Of a DNA stretch of 64,000 nt, positions 30,930 through 42,000 are shown one piece after another. The notes under the pieces are model-generated. The model saw nothing but the letters and a program-made list of their open reading frames with translations, made no database searches and was not told the DNA's origin. Source of the stretch: Letharia columbiana (taxonomy: Eukaryota; Ascomycota; Lecanoromycetes; Lecanorales; Parmeliaceae). The translations under genes were made by a program, and so were the position numbers. Location: assembly GCF_014066305.1 (NCBI RefSeq), contig NW_023501049.1:248001-312000 (forward strand), given 5' to 3'. Every line of letters begins with the position of its first letter. Position 1 is the first letter of the stretch.

Positions 30930-31765
30930 TTATAAATCTTTACTCGTAAAAAATATAATATCTTATAAATTTTAATAGAATCTTTTATTTTTTAAGATAA
31001 TAATAGAAATTTATTATTAAATATAATACTTATTAATTAAATAAGAAAATAAGATATTTAAACTATACTTATAATACTTATAATTTTATAATAATAAATT
31101 CTTTTTATAATTTAATAGAATATAATTTTTAATATAATATAATTTTTTAAAAGTATAAATTAAATACTTTATATAGTATTAATTATAAAGATAATTAGAA
31201 TTCTAAGTCGAATATAAATCTAAAATTAATATAATAAATAAATATCTAATAGATTTTAATTAAAATCTTTTATATTCTAAGATAATAATAAGAATCTATT
31301 ATATAAATATAATATTTATTAATTAAATAAATAAGTATAATAAATATATTTTTATATTAAAATTATTATTATAATATAAATAATTTTATAATAATAACTT
31401 ATTTTATTTTTTTAATATAATATAATTTTTTAAAATTATAAATTAATAATTTTATATAATATTAATTATAAAGATAATTAGAATTCTAAATCGAGGATTA
31501 ATATAATAATTAAATATATATAAACTTTAATAAAATCTTTTATTTTTTAAGATAATAATAAGAATTTATAAAAATATATAATTATTAATAATTAGATAAG
31601 AAAATATAATATATATTTATATTAAAATTATAATTATAATATAAATAATTTTATAATAATAAAAATTATTAATTCTTTAGTATAATATAAATCTTTTAAA
31701 TTATAAATTAAATATATTATTATATAATATTAATTTTAAAGATAATTAGAATTTAAAGTAGAATA
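30930..31765. repeat. Tandem array, about 275-bp period, three copies
   Basis: Two marker strings recur in the same order. TCTTTTATTTTTTAAG-like sequence begins at 30981, 31267 and 31537, and GATAATTAGAA begins at 31190, 31473 and 31741. The spacing is therefore about 268-286 bp, with small indels between copies. Sequence between the markers also aligns (ATAATTTTATAATAATAA, TATAATATAA). GC content is minimal. It looks like a satellite-type array, each unit carrying one copy of the dispersed 12-bp motif. Confidence 0.65.
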
Positions 31766-33061
31766 TAATCTTATAAATAATATTATAATTAAGAGTTATA
31801 TTATAAATTAAAAAAGTTAATAATTTAATTATAAAGTTTTTTATTTTATTATTTATAGTAGTTTAATAATCTATCTAAACTAAACTATAAGCTTTTAATC
31901 TATCTTTATATTTATATATAACTTAATATTATATAATTTTAGAAATCTATATAAAAGTAGTATATTTTTAATCTATAATATTATACGTTTACTATAAATT
32001 ACTAATAATTAAATATCTATATTCTATTATTAGCAAATTTCGTATAAGAATAATAAAAAGTCTTATTTAAAAAATTATTAGATAGAAAAGATTCTATCGT
32101 CTCTTATATCGTCTTAATAATAGAACTTTACTAACGATATTTAACATTATTTCTTATATCTAATAAAATTTCTTAAACGAGTTTTTAAAATAAAATTTTC
32201 GAAATTAATAGCGTAGTCGATTTTTAAAAATATTTAATTTCGCGAAGAGTAATAGCTAATAGACTATAATTAGAAAGATAATTAGAAATATATATAAAGC
32301 TAAATTTACTATTTAAGTAAAATTTATATAATTTTCTTATTTTAAATATATAATTAGCGATGCTTTTCTTCTTATTTATACTCTTTCTACTTATAATAGA
32401 TTTTCTAGAAATCTTATTACTTAACTTTCTAGCTACTTTTATTACTAATAATACTTAAAATATTATTTTATTTATTATAATTATCGCGGAAAGTATATTA
32501 AATCTCCTCTTTCTAAGTTTTTTATTATATTTATTCTTTTTTAATAATTTACGCGTAGATAAATATTCTTTAACTATTATAATTTTAATATTTTTATTAT
32601 ATATATTATTAAAATTTCTATTTTTATAAATAATATCTTGAGATTAAGAGATAATTTAATTTTAAAATAAAGTATTATTATTATCGCTAGATATATCGTT
32701 ATCGAATATATATATTAACTCTTTATTCTTTTTAACATATTTTTAAGCTCGTCTAATTTAGAAAGTTAGATAATTAAAATAATAATTAGAAAAGAGAAGA
32801 TTATATTTAAACTCTCTTTTATTATAATAATTAGAATTATAAAAATTATCTCTTCTTCTTCTAATTATATTAATTATTTATATATTAAAATTAATAAACT
32901 TATATAGATTTATTATAAAACTTATTACTAAATTATAATATTATTATTCTTATTATATATTAGAAATTTTTAATCTTAAGCTTCTTTCGTAGTAAAGTCT
33001 ATCTTTTCTTTTTCTAATATAATTAGATTTATTAATAAACTACTTTTTAAATCTATTATCT

Positions 33062-33232
33062 AATTACTTTTAAAACTTCGTAATTTATTACTTCTAGAAC
33101 TTTCTAGCTAATTATCTTTAGAACTTTCTAATTAATTATTTCTAAAACTTTCTTACTAATTATCTCTAGAACTTTCTAATTAATTACTTTAAGAACTTTT
33201 TAATTTATTACTTTTAGAACCTTCTAATTAAC
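33062..33232. repeat. 24-bp tandem array, about seven copies
   Basis: The unit is close to AGAACTTTCTAATTAATTAT plus four variable bases (CTTT, TTCT or CTCT) and repeats about seven times at an exact 24-bp spacing from 33072. Copies differ mainly by transitions and A/T changes. A 24-bp unit could encode an 8-residue repeat on either strand, so this may be the relic of a repetitive protein, but no open frame survives. The unit shares TTTCTAATTA with the dispersed 12-bp motif (which is half its length). Confidence 0.7.
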
Positions 33233-35526
33233 TTAATATTTTTTTAGAATTAAAAAATTAAATAGCTAGTTAAGAGTTTATTAATAAAAATTCTTTATTA
33301 AAAGTATTTATATTTATTATTATATCTTTTTAAATATAAATATAAAATAAATAGTATTCTAAAAGTAAGCGGCCTAATTAATATTCTAATTATCTTTCTA
33401 ATTATTCTTTAAAAGAGAAAATACGTATAATAAATCGAAAGCGTAAAATAAAATCTTAAAAAGATAAATTTATTTTATAGAATTCTTAGATCTAGATTTT
33501 TAAAAGCTTAAAATAAATATTTATTATTATATAAAAGTTAGAAAAAATTTATTATTAATAATAATCCTTAACTATTCTAATTAGATTATTAAATTTAAAA
33601 AAATTTAATTAAAATTTAACTTTATAATATTAAAAATTAGTATCGAATTTCTTTATAAATAAGAATTCGAAAAAATGTAAAAACGCGTTAGTAAATTAGC
33701 CTATTTTTTAATTAGCGCGTTCTTATATTTTCTTATATTTTAATCTTTTTTAATACTCTTTTTAATTATATTATCTTTTATAGTAATATAATTCTACTTA
33801 AATTTTCTTATCGTTTCTATTATAATATTAATATACTCTTTATAATATATTCTTTAATATCTTATAATAAGCTTCTTATACGAAAATTATTATTATAATT
33901 ATCTTAAATAAGAATTTAATTAAATAAGTAAATTTATATATTTTCTATTATCTTTTAATATTATAAAAGTTAATATTATTAATAAAGATAATAGCTCTAA
34001 TTCGCCCTATTATATTATCTCTAAAGAAATAAGAATATTTTAAGAGCTTAAGTAATAATAAGATATAAAAAATAGTAGATAAATATTCTAGAAATAAGAA
34101 TATAGTAAAATCGCGCTAGTATTTAGTAAGTTTAAATATATATAAATTATTAAGAGTAATTTTAAGAAAATAAAATAATATAAATATAATAGCGAAATAA
34201 ATAGCTAAGAAAAGACTTCTAGCTTTTTTAAAATATTAAATAGCTATTTCTAAAAAAAGAAGAAAAAAAAAAAAGAATTATTAAATATATTATATATAAT
34301 TATTCTAATATCTTTCTAATATTATAGCTAGTATTTATATATAATATTTTATATATTATATTAAAGATAATAAATTCTATAAATAATTAAATTTATTAGA
34401 TATAATTTCGATTTTAGATTTTATTAAGAATATTAATATAAAATATAATAAGTAACTCGATATAAAGAAAGAAGACGAAGATATAATTATTAATATATAA
34501 TTAAATATTATTAATTAAAAGATTAAGCGATTTAAAAATTTTTAACTTTTTTTTAAAAGAAATAAATTTCTTAATAATATTAATAGATAAGATATAAGTA
34601 TAAAGAAATTAAATATTTATTAATATCTTCTTACTATAGTAACGAGTATAATAAACTATAATTAAATCTATTAGAAAGAAGATTAAATATCTAGGAATTT
34701 TCGAAGATATAGTAAACTTTTAAAAGAATATTTATTTTTATTACGTAGGAGTCTCGTATAATTTATAAAAATTTTCTTAGAAAAGAATTATTAAAATAAT
34801 GTTTATTAACGTAAGTTTTTCTTTATATTAATTTTAATTTTAATATTCTAATCTATATTTAAATAGACTCGTTATTTATATATTAATCTTACTTATATTA
34901 AACTTATTTATAAGAAATCTTAAATTATAAAGTTTAAGAAAGTTTACTATCTTTCTTCTCTATATATATTTTTTATTAAAATAAAATATATAATTCTTAG
35001 AAACTATATAATATAGGCGTTTAAGAATAAAAAAGAATAAATATTATTATTAAGATCGACTAGATAGTAGTCTAAGAATTATAATATAATAAGATATAGA
35101 TTTATATCTAATAAGGCGAGCGAAGAAATATAAGAGACTTTTAAGCTTATTAATATTAAATTAATATATAAAAATATTACTAATATATTTAAGTAATCTA
35201 AGTATTTCTATAAGAATATAAATCGTTTAAATTTAAAATCTTAATAAGCTAGTTATATAATTCTAATTCTAGATTAGAGATAAGAATATAAGTATTTTTC
35301 GCTATTATAATTATCTTTAAATAATAATAATTAGAAAGATAATTAGAATTCTCTATCGCTATAAAAATATATATTACGATTTATAATTTTTTATATAATA
35401 GATTCTTTTCTTAGCTAGATTATATTTAAAATTCTTAAATAATAAGATATTATTTAATACGCGATTAGATATTTATATAAAAATAAGATATAAACTTTAA
35501 TCTAATTAATAGATTTAATAAGAAAA

Positions 35527-36213
35527 TAGAAATAAGCTTTTAAGTAGATTAGATAAAATATAATAGATAAGTAATAAGTAATTTCTAAATCTAATTATAA
35601 TTTTAATAAGTAGATTTATATTTTAATAGTATTATATAAAAAAAATACGCGAGTATAATTTAAAAAAAGTTTAGAGTTTTACTTTTTACGCGAATTATTA
35701 TATATATAGATAAAGATAAAAATTTAAATTATAAGAGTATAGATAATATTAAAGCTAAATAAGATATAAGTATTAAAAATAATTTTATTATACGCGCTAA
35801 TAATTAAATAAACTTTATTTTTTAAGCTATTTAAAAGCGTAATATAAAATTTAATAATAAGCTTTATTATAATTTAAATATAATAATATTAATATACTAA
35901 CTAATTAATATCGAGCTATTATAAAAATCTTAAAATCTTAAATATAATTATATTTAAAAGATAAAATTATAAATCTTTATTAATATATAATTAATTTAAT
36001 ATATAATAATAAAAAATCTATTATAAAAGCTACGCTATCTAGATTAATATTTTAATCTTAATTATTACTCTTATTATTATACGAGTAACGCGAAGCTATC
36101 TTTTATTTAAGTATATTTAATTCTTAATTCTAATTATTATTATAGATATTATTAATCTATTCTAGAATTATTAAATCTATTTTTATATATTTTTTATATT
36201 TTATCTTTTTTTT
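35527..36213 (+). repeat. Direct repeat, copy A (687 bp)
   Basis: This aligns over its whole length with 38081-38763 in the same orientation. It starts TAGAAATAAGCTTTTAA and ends in a run of eight T. The two copies share long blocks, such as TACGCGCTAATAATTAA and CTCTAGATTAATATTTTAAT-like segments, and differ almost only by C/T and G/A changes plus a net 4-bp indel. The sequence after its end (AATTAGATAGCGATTAAATTC) has a short relative near 37867. It might be an LTR, or the end of a LINE-like element read on the minus strand (T8 = poly-A). I cannot decide between them. Confidence 0.7.
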
Positions 36214-36830
36214 AATTAGATAGCGATTAAATTCTAAATTAAAATAAATATTTAAAAGAGAAAAGTTTATAAGTACTTAATTATATAATTTTATTTCTCT
36301 TACACTTTTTATAATTATTAGAATAATTAATAATATATAATTATATCTTATAATTATATCTATAATAATTAATTAATTTAATAATTAAAGATAAATATAT
36401 TCTTCTTTTTATTTTAAATAACTTAGCTAAAATAATCGCGAGATCTAAATTCTTTTTCTATAATATAACTTACTTTTTATATATCGTATAAAGATAAATA
36501 TCTATTTAAATAAAGATTATTAAAGCTAATTATAAAGCGTAGTAATAAGAAATTTACTTTTAAACTAATAAATTAGAAAGACTTTTATTATCTTATATAA
36601 TACTTTAAAAGCGAATCTTTAAATATAATAGCGCTTTAATAAATCTTAATTAAGTATAATCTAATAAACTAGATATTAAAAAAGAAACTTCGAGATTATA
36701 AGATTAATTAATTTTTAATAATAATAAATCTCGCGTAAAGCTTAAGCTATAGCTCGCGTTAATTATATATAATAAATATAATAATAATTAGAAAAATATA
36801 CTATCTAATTTCTATCGACGTCTTAATATT

Positions 36831-36914
36831 ATTAAAATAAAAGCGATATCTATTAAAATAAAGATAATATCTATTAAAATAATAACGATAGCGATTAAAG
36901 CGGCGATAATATCT
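36831..36914. repeat. 21-bp tandem array, four copies
   Basis: Units beginning ATTAAA start at 36831, 36852, 36873 and 36894, an exact 21-bp period, with the core ATTAAAATAA..GATA.(T)CT. A 21-bp unit would encode a 7-residue repeat, so it could come from a repetitive protein segment. The surrounding frames are closed by stops. Confidence 0.65.
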
Positions 36915-38080
36915 AGTAAACTCTTTACTTTAACGCTATATCTAATACTTTAAAATAATATTAATTTTTTCGAAAAGCTATTAATAATAGATTAAGCGTA
37001 TATAAATTAAGCTCTTTACGCGATTTATTTATATATTAACTTAAAGTTATTAAAAGATAAAAAATAAATATATAACTTAACGACTATATTATACTTTTAA
37101 TATTACTATAATAATATTAAATTACTTAAATAGAAGTTTAATATATAAAGAAGATAGTTTAATAATAAAAAGAATTAATATAAAAAAGAAAGTTTTAGAG
37201 AGAAAGAAAGGGGGAAGGAAAGCTTAGATATTTATCGCGCGTATTAAATTTTTAAATTACTTTAAATTATTAGCTTAAATTAAATATTAATAAAGCGCTT
37301 TCTCTTTAATTTTAAAGATTTAAGCTTAAATAAATTACGCTTATTAAGCGCTATTATCTAATATAATCTTAACTATTTTTATAATAATTATAATTATTAT
37401 TATAATTTATATAGATTAAAAGATAAAAGATTTAAGAGAGCGAGTTAATAAATAATTATTTTTATCTAATTTAACTAGCGCTAAACTATTATAACTTATT
37501 AAAATTTTTATATATTTCGTTCTTACTTTCTTATTTTTAAGTTTTATTATCTTTATAAAAATAATTATTTTTTAAATTAAACTCTATAATAATATATTTA
37601 AAATAGCGCGTAATATATATCCTCTTTATTTCTAATATCGATATTTATTAGAATTAACGCACTTTTTAATAAAACGAGCTTTAATTAAAATTAAGAATAG
37701 CTTAATATTTATAAATATTCGTATAAGCTCTTTAATTCTTTTATATATATCTACTAATTTATCTTTTTATAATAATTAAAGTAAAAGAGATTAAGTCTAA
37801 TAATTTATTATAATAAATATTAAATATTAATAATAATAGCGATATTAAAAAGTCTTAACGTAGGTTAATTAGATAACGATTAAATTCTTAATTAAAATAA
37901 AGAATAAAGAATAAATTTAATTAAAATAAAAATATTAAGAGATCACGATAGCGAATAAATATATTTATACTTAAAAAGAAATTAATTAAAAAAGTAAAGA
38001 AAGCTAATATCTTAGCTATTAATTACGCTATAATTATTAAAAAGCGTAAAATTAAATATATTAATATATTAATATTATAA

Positions 38081-38763
38081 TAGAAGTAAGCTTTTAAATA
38101 GATTAAATAAGATATAATAGATAAGTAATAAGTAATTTCTAATTCTAATTATTATTCTAATAGACTTATATTTTAATAATATTATATAAAAAAAATACGC
38201 GAGCGTAATTACGAAGAAGTTTAAAGTTTCGCTTATTACGCGAATTATTATATATATAAATAAAGATAAAAATTCGAATTAAGAGAAAATAGATAATATT
38301 AAAATTAAATAAGATATAAGTATTAAAAATAATTCTATTATACGCGCTAATAATTAAGTAAATCTTATTTTTTAAGCTACTTAAGAATATAATATAGAAT
38401 TTAATAATAAGCGCTATTATAGCTTAGATATAATAATATTAATACGCTAATTAATAAATATCGAGCTATTATAGAAATCTTAAAATATTAAATATAATTA
38501 TATTTAGAAGATAAAATTATAAATCTTTATTTATATATAATTAATCTAATATATAATAATAAAAAGTTTATTATAAAAGCTACGCTATCTAAGTTAATAT
38601 TTTAATCTTAGTTATTATTATCGCTATTATATAAATAATATAAAGCTATCTTTTATTTAAATATATCTAATTCTTAATTTTAATTATTATTATAAATATT
38701 ATTAATTCGTTCTAGAATTATTAAATATACTTTTATATACTTTTTATATCTAATCTTTTTTTT
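38081..38763 (+). repeat. Direct repeat, copy B (683 bp)
   Basis: Second copy of the 35527-36213 repeat, same orientation, starting TAGAAGTAAGCTTTTAA and ending in a T run at 38763. The offset drifts from 2554 to 2550, so only a net 4 bp separate the lengths. It keeps somewhat more G and C than copy A (for example AAGCGCTATTATAGC against AAGCTTTATTATAAT), so the two copies were mutated to different degrees. About 1.87 kb of unrelated AT-rich DNA lies between the copies. Confidence 0.7.
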
Positions 38764-38930
38764 ATATATCGCGAGAAGATAGCTTAAAGAAATATAACTT
38801 ATTATATTAAGCTACGATACTTTTAAGAGAATATTAAGAAATATATTAACTTTTCTAAATTAACGATTTAATAAAAAGGCTATAATTATAATATATATAA
38901 TTTTATATTAGATAGCGATATCGAAAATAT

Positions 38931-39060
38931 ATAATAGACGTATAAAATCATCGTTAACGGCTTTAATTACAAAGTGCTAGCGGATTTCACGCGATTAATA
39001 TTAAGAAAAGATAAGCTTTTCTTATTACTAGCAGATATAGCTCGCTTTCTTTTATATATA
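38931..39060. other. Less-mutated island with a 9-bp hairpin
   Basis: CA and TG dinucleotides reappear here (CATCGTTAACGG, AAAGTGCTAGCGGATTTCAC, CTAGCAGA). At its centre is a perfect hairpin: TAAGAAAAG (39002-39010), loop ATAAG, CTTTTCTTA (39016-39024), flanked by TGCTAG and CTAGCA about 30 and 5 bp outside. The island marks the change from the AT-extreme block to the more usual RIP DNA. It may be the edge of an element. Confidence 0.4.
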
Positions 39061-42000
39061 TAAAGTAATAAAATATAATCGCATTTAATTCTATATCTTA
39101 TTAATTTAGCGTAGTCGTTAACTAGAATAATAATTAGAATATCTACTTCTAAATATAGAAATCTTAATCGAAATATCTTATATATATCTTATATTATAAT
39201 ATAATTCTATAGATATATTATATCGTAAAATATATCGTTAAGATCTTATATTATATTAGATATAAAATCATATAAATCTTAATAACTTATATTATATTAA
39301 AGTATAATATAATAAATTAATATTCTATATTATATTATATCTTTTCGACTAGTAATTATATTACTATTAAATAATATTTTTTAATTATATTTTATAATAA
39401 CTATTACGCTTAATTAGTAGTTAAGTAACTTATATAATCTAATAATTATTAATATTTTTAGAACTATATTATAGTAAATTAGTCTTTATAAAGCTTAAAG
39501 CTTAGTCTATATCTTAATAAGAGCTCTTACTACTCTTTTAATAATACTTTATAAATTCTATTAACTTATACTTAATAAGAGTAGATATAAGATTTAGATT
39601 TAAAGAGAAGACTTAAACGTCGAATATATTACGATCTAGATAAAGTAGTATTTTAACGATCGTCTCGAAATAAACTAAATCGTAGAAATATATATAATTA
39701 GTTTATTAAATAGTTAAAGAAAGTATTATTAAAACGTTAATATCGACTATTAGAGATTTAATTATACTTATAACAATCTATATATATTATATATCGTCGA
39801 CTATAGTAGTTACTTATTTTTTTATTAAGAGTAATTATAAATATATAAAAGAAGTAAAAGATATTCGAAGCTTAATTACAGCGAGGTTTTATTTATAAAC
39901 TATATAGACTTATAATCTTCGAAGAGAGCTTAAGATTTTATCGAAGAAGCTAAGAGGGATTTTCTTATATGTGAGTCTACTATAATATAGATCTTTATAT
40001 CTATAATTAAAGTTTAACGTTAGAAGAGACTTAAGAATCTATAGACCTACGTTTAAGAAATTAAACTATTAAGAAATATCGCGATTATCGATCTTAAGAA
40101 CGAAGTAAAGAAAGATATTATAGATAATATAAACTTATTTCTATCGTTAGAGTAATATTAAAATTATATTAATAAGAATATAAGGTATAAGAGAAACTAT
40201 CTTCTCTATAATTTATCGAGAATCGAAAAAATAGTCTTAATAGATAGTCTTTTTAACATCTTTAGTCTTTCTATCTATCACGCGTTATTAAGTAATTCTA
40301 AACTTATTAATAATAATCTTATTATTCTTATCTCGAGAGTACTTTTAAGATATTTTATTATCTTCGAAGATATCGATTAAGCTAGACTTTTAATAAGATA
40401 TATTATAAATTATATAGAAAGAATAGTAGAGATATTAACTAAAGTCTATTCTTAGTTTATTATACTATTAAGCTTTCTTAATATTATTAACGATTTAGCT
40501 ATACTCGAGAAATCTATTATAATCTTTACTATTAACTATTTGAAAGCCTTAGACTTCGTTATCGTAAAACTTGAAAGAGTTAATAAGATCGTGAAATTTA
40601 GACTAATAAATAGAAGCTAAATAAAATCTATATATTTAAGAATATATCTAATAAAGTTTATTATAGAGAGTACTCTAGAGTCGAAGACGTAGATCTTCGC
40701 GAATAAGATTTACGATTAAAGTCTCTTATCGACTAGTATATAAGACTTTTTACTTAGATATTAAGTAATCGATATTCGATAATACTATAGTAGTAATAAA
40801 AGCTTAATAAGAAGAGTAGTTAGCCCCTATAACGTCTATCGATAAATATTTCAAAATTAATATCTATCGAGAACATCTAAGACTATTTTAAATAGACTTC
40901 GAAAGTTATAAAAAAGTATATTTCGAGTATAAAGAAAGATATAGTAAAAGTTCTTAGACTTAACTCGAGTAGTAAATAGACTATAACTAGTTTCTTAATA
41001 AAGTAATAATTATATTTTATTAATCGATAAATAATAGCTTAAGTATAGAGTATATAGAGTTATCTTCGTCTTATCGTTTAATTATTATCGAATTTATTAT
41101 CTAGATAATACTATATCTTTATAGATTAATAAGCTAAGATCTACGACTCTCCGAGATTTATTTATATAAAATTCTATTTTTTCTCGAATAATATCTAGAA
41201 TTAATTAAGCTCTCTAAATCTAAATTCAGCGATAATTAATATAAGATTTTAATCGATATTAGGGAAAACCGCAAATTCTAATAAAGGCGTATTTTTTTAA
41301 CCTAATTTAAATTGCAGCTAATAAAATTTTAGATTAATCTTTTAATACTTATTAACGCTTAAAGTCTTTATATTTAACGCGATTAGATATAAGAAACTCG
41401 ATCTTATATCTTATAATATAGCGAGATACTTCTTTTATAGGTCGCTTCTATATCGATAAGTAAAGTATATTAACTTTAATCGAATATTCGATAATAATAG
41501 TTTACGAGGGGGATCTTATTTAATATATTTTAAAGATTAGTATATATACTTTAGCGTTAACGCTACTTTAAATCTACGAGTATTAATTTTAATTTTCTAA
41601 TTTAGATTATAAATATAAGTTAGAGTAAGATAAAGAGACGTAAAAAGTTTATAATTAATAATATTAAAAGAGTTAAGAAATATCGAATATAATTAATAAT
41701 GAAATATTATAAGAAGAGTATAAATAGATAAGATTCGCAAGTTGATAGAATAATATAGAGTTTATTAATAAATAGAAGATAGAGGAAATTATATTATATT
41801 ATAGTTTAAATAAAATATAATAATTAGATATTTATATATCGAGAAGTAATACTAGCGAGAAATTACGATCGATGAGATCGCTTTTATACTAAGATATCTT
41901 ATAAATAGTATTCGCCCTCTTTACGTTTAGATAAAAGACTATATTAATTTAATTCGTAAGAATAGTAATCTTTATAAATACGCGGTAGATTAAGAAACGA

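Larger units (their letters stand above)
19887..38930. repeat. AT-extreme RIP block with tandem repeats
   Basis: This block has lower GC than the DNA on either side. The 60 bases from 31381 contain one G/C, compared with 15 in the 60 bases from 41221. Stop codons crowd all frames and no protein family is recognisable. It is dominated by repeats: a dispersed 12-bp motif, tandem arrays at 25661-25935, 30930-31765, 33062-33232 and 36831-36914, and a direct-repeat pair at 35527 and 38081. It probably represents older or more often RIPped insertions than the flanks. Confidence 0.7.
20163..39143. repeat. Dispersed 12-bp motif GATAATTAGAAA, often doubled
   Basis: A motif close to (GATAATTAGAAA)n recurs on both strands. 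Doubled copies are near 20163, 21001, 21931, 30186 (minus), 27197 (minus), 32267, 33383 (minus) and 35330. Single or diverged copies are near 26150, 31190, 31473, 31741, 32771, 36780 and 39121. Variants replace GA by AT. I did not notice it as a doubled motif in the other parts of the window. It may be the RIPped form of a short tandem repeat carried by one transposon family, or a marker of element ends. Confidence 0.55.

Noticed and set aside
33062..33232. CRISPR array
   Set aside because: The repeats are head-to-tail with no unique spacers, in eukaryotic-type DNA.
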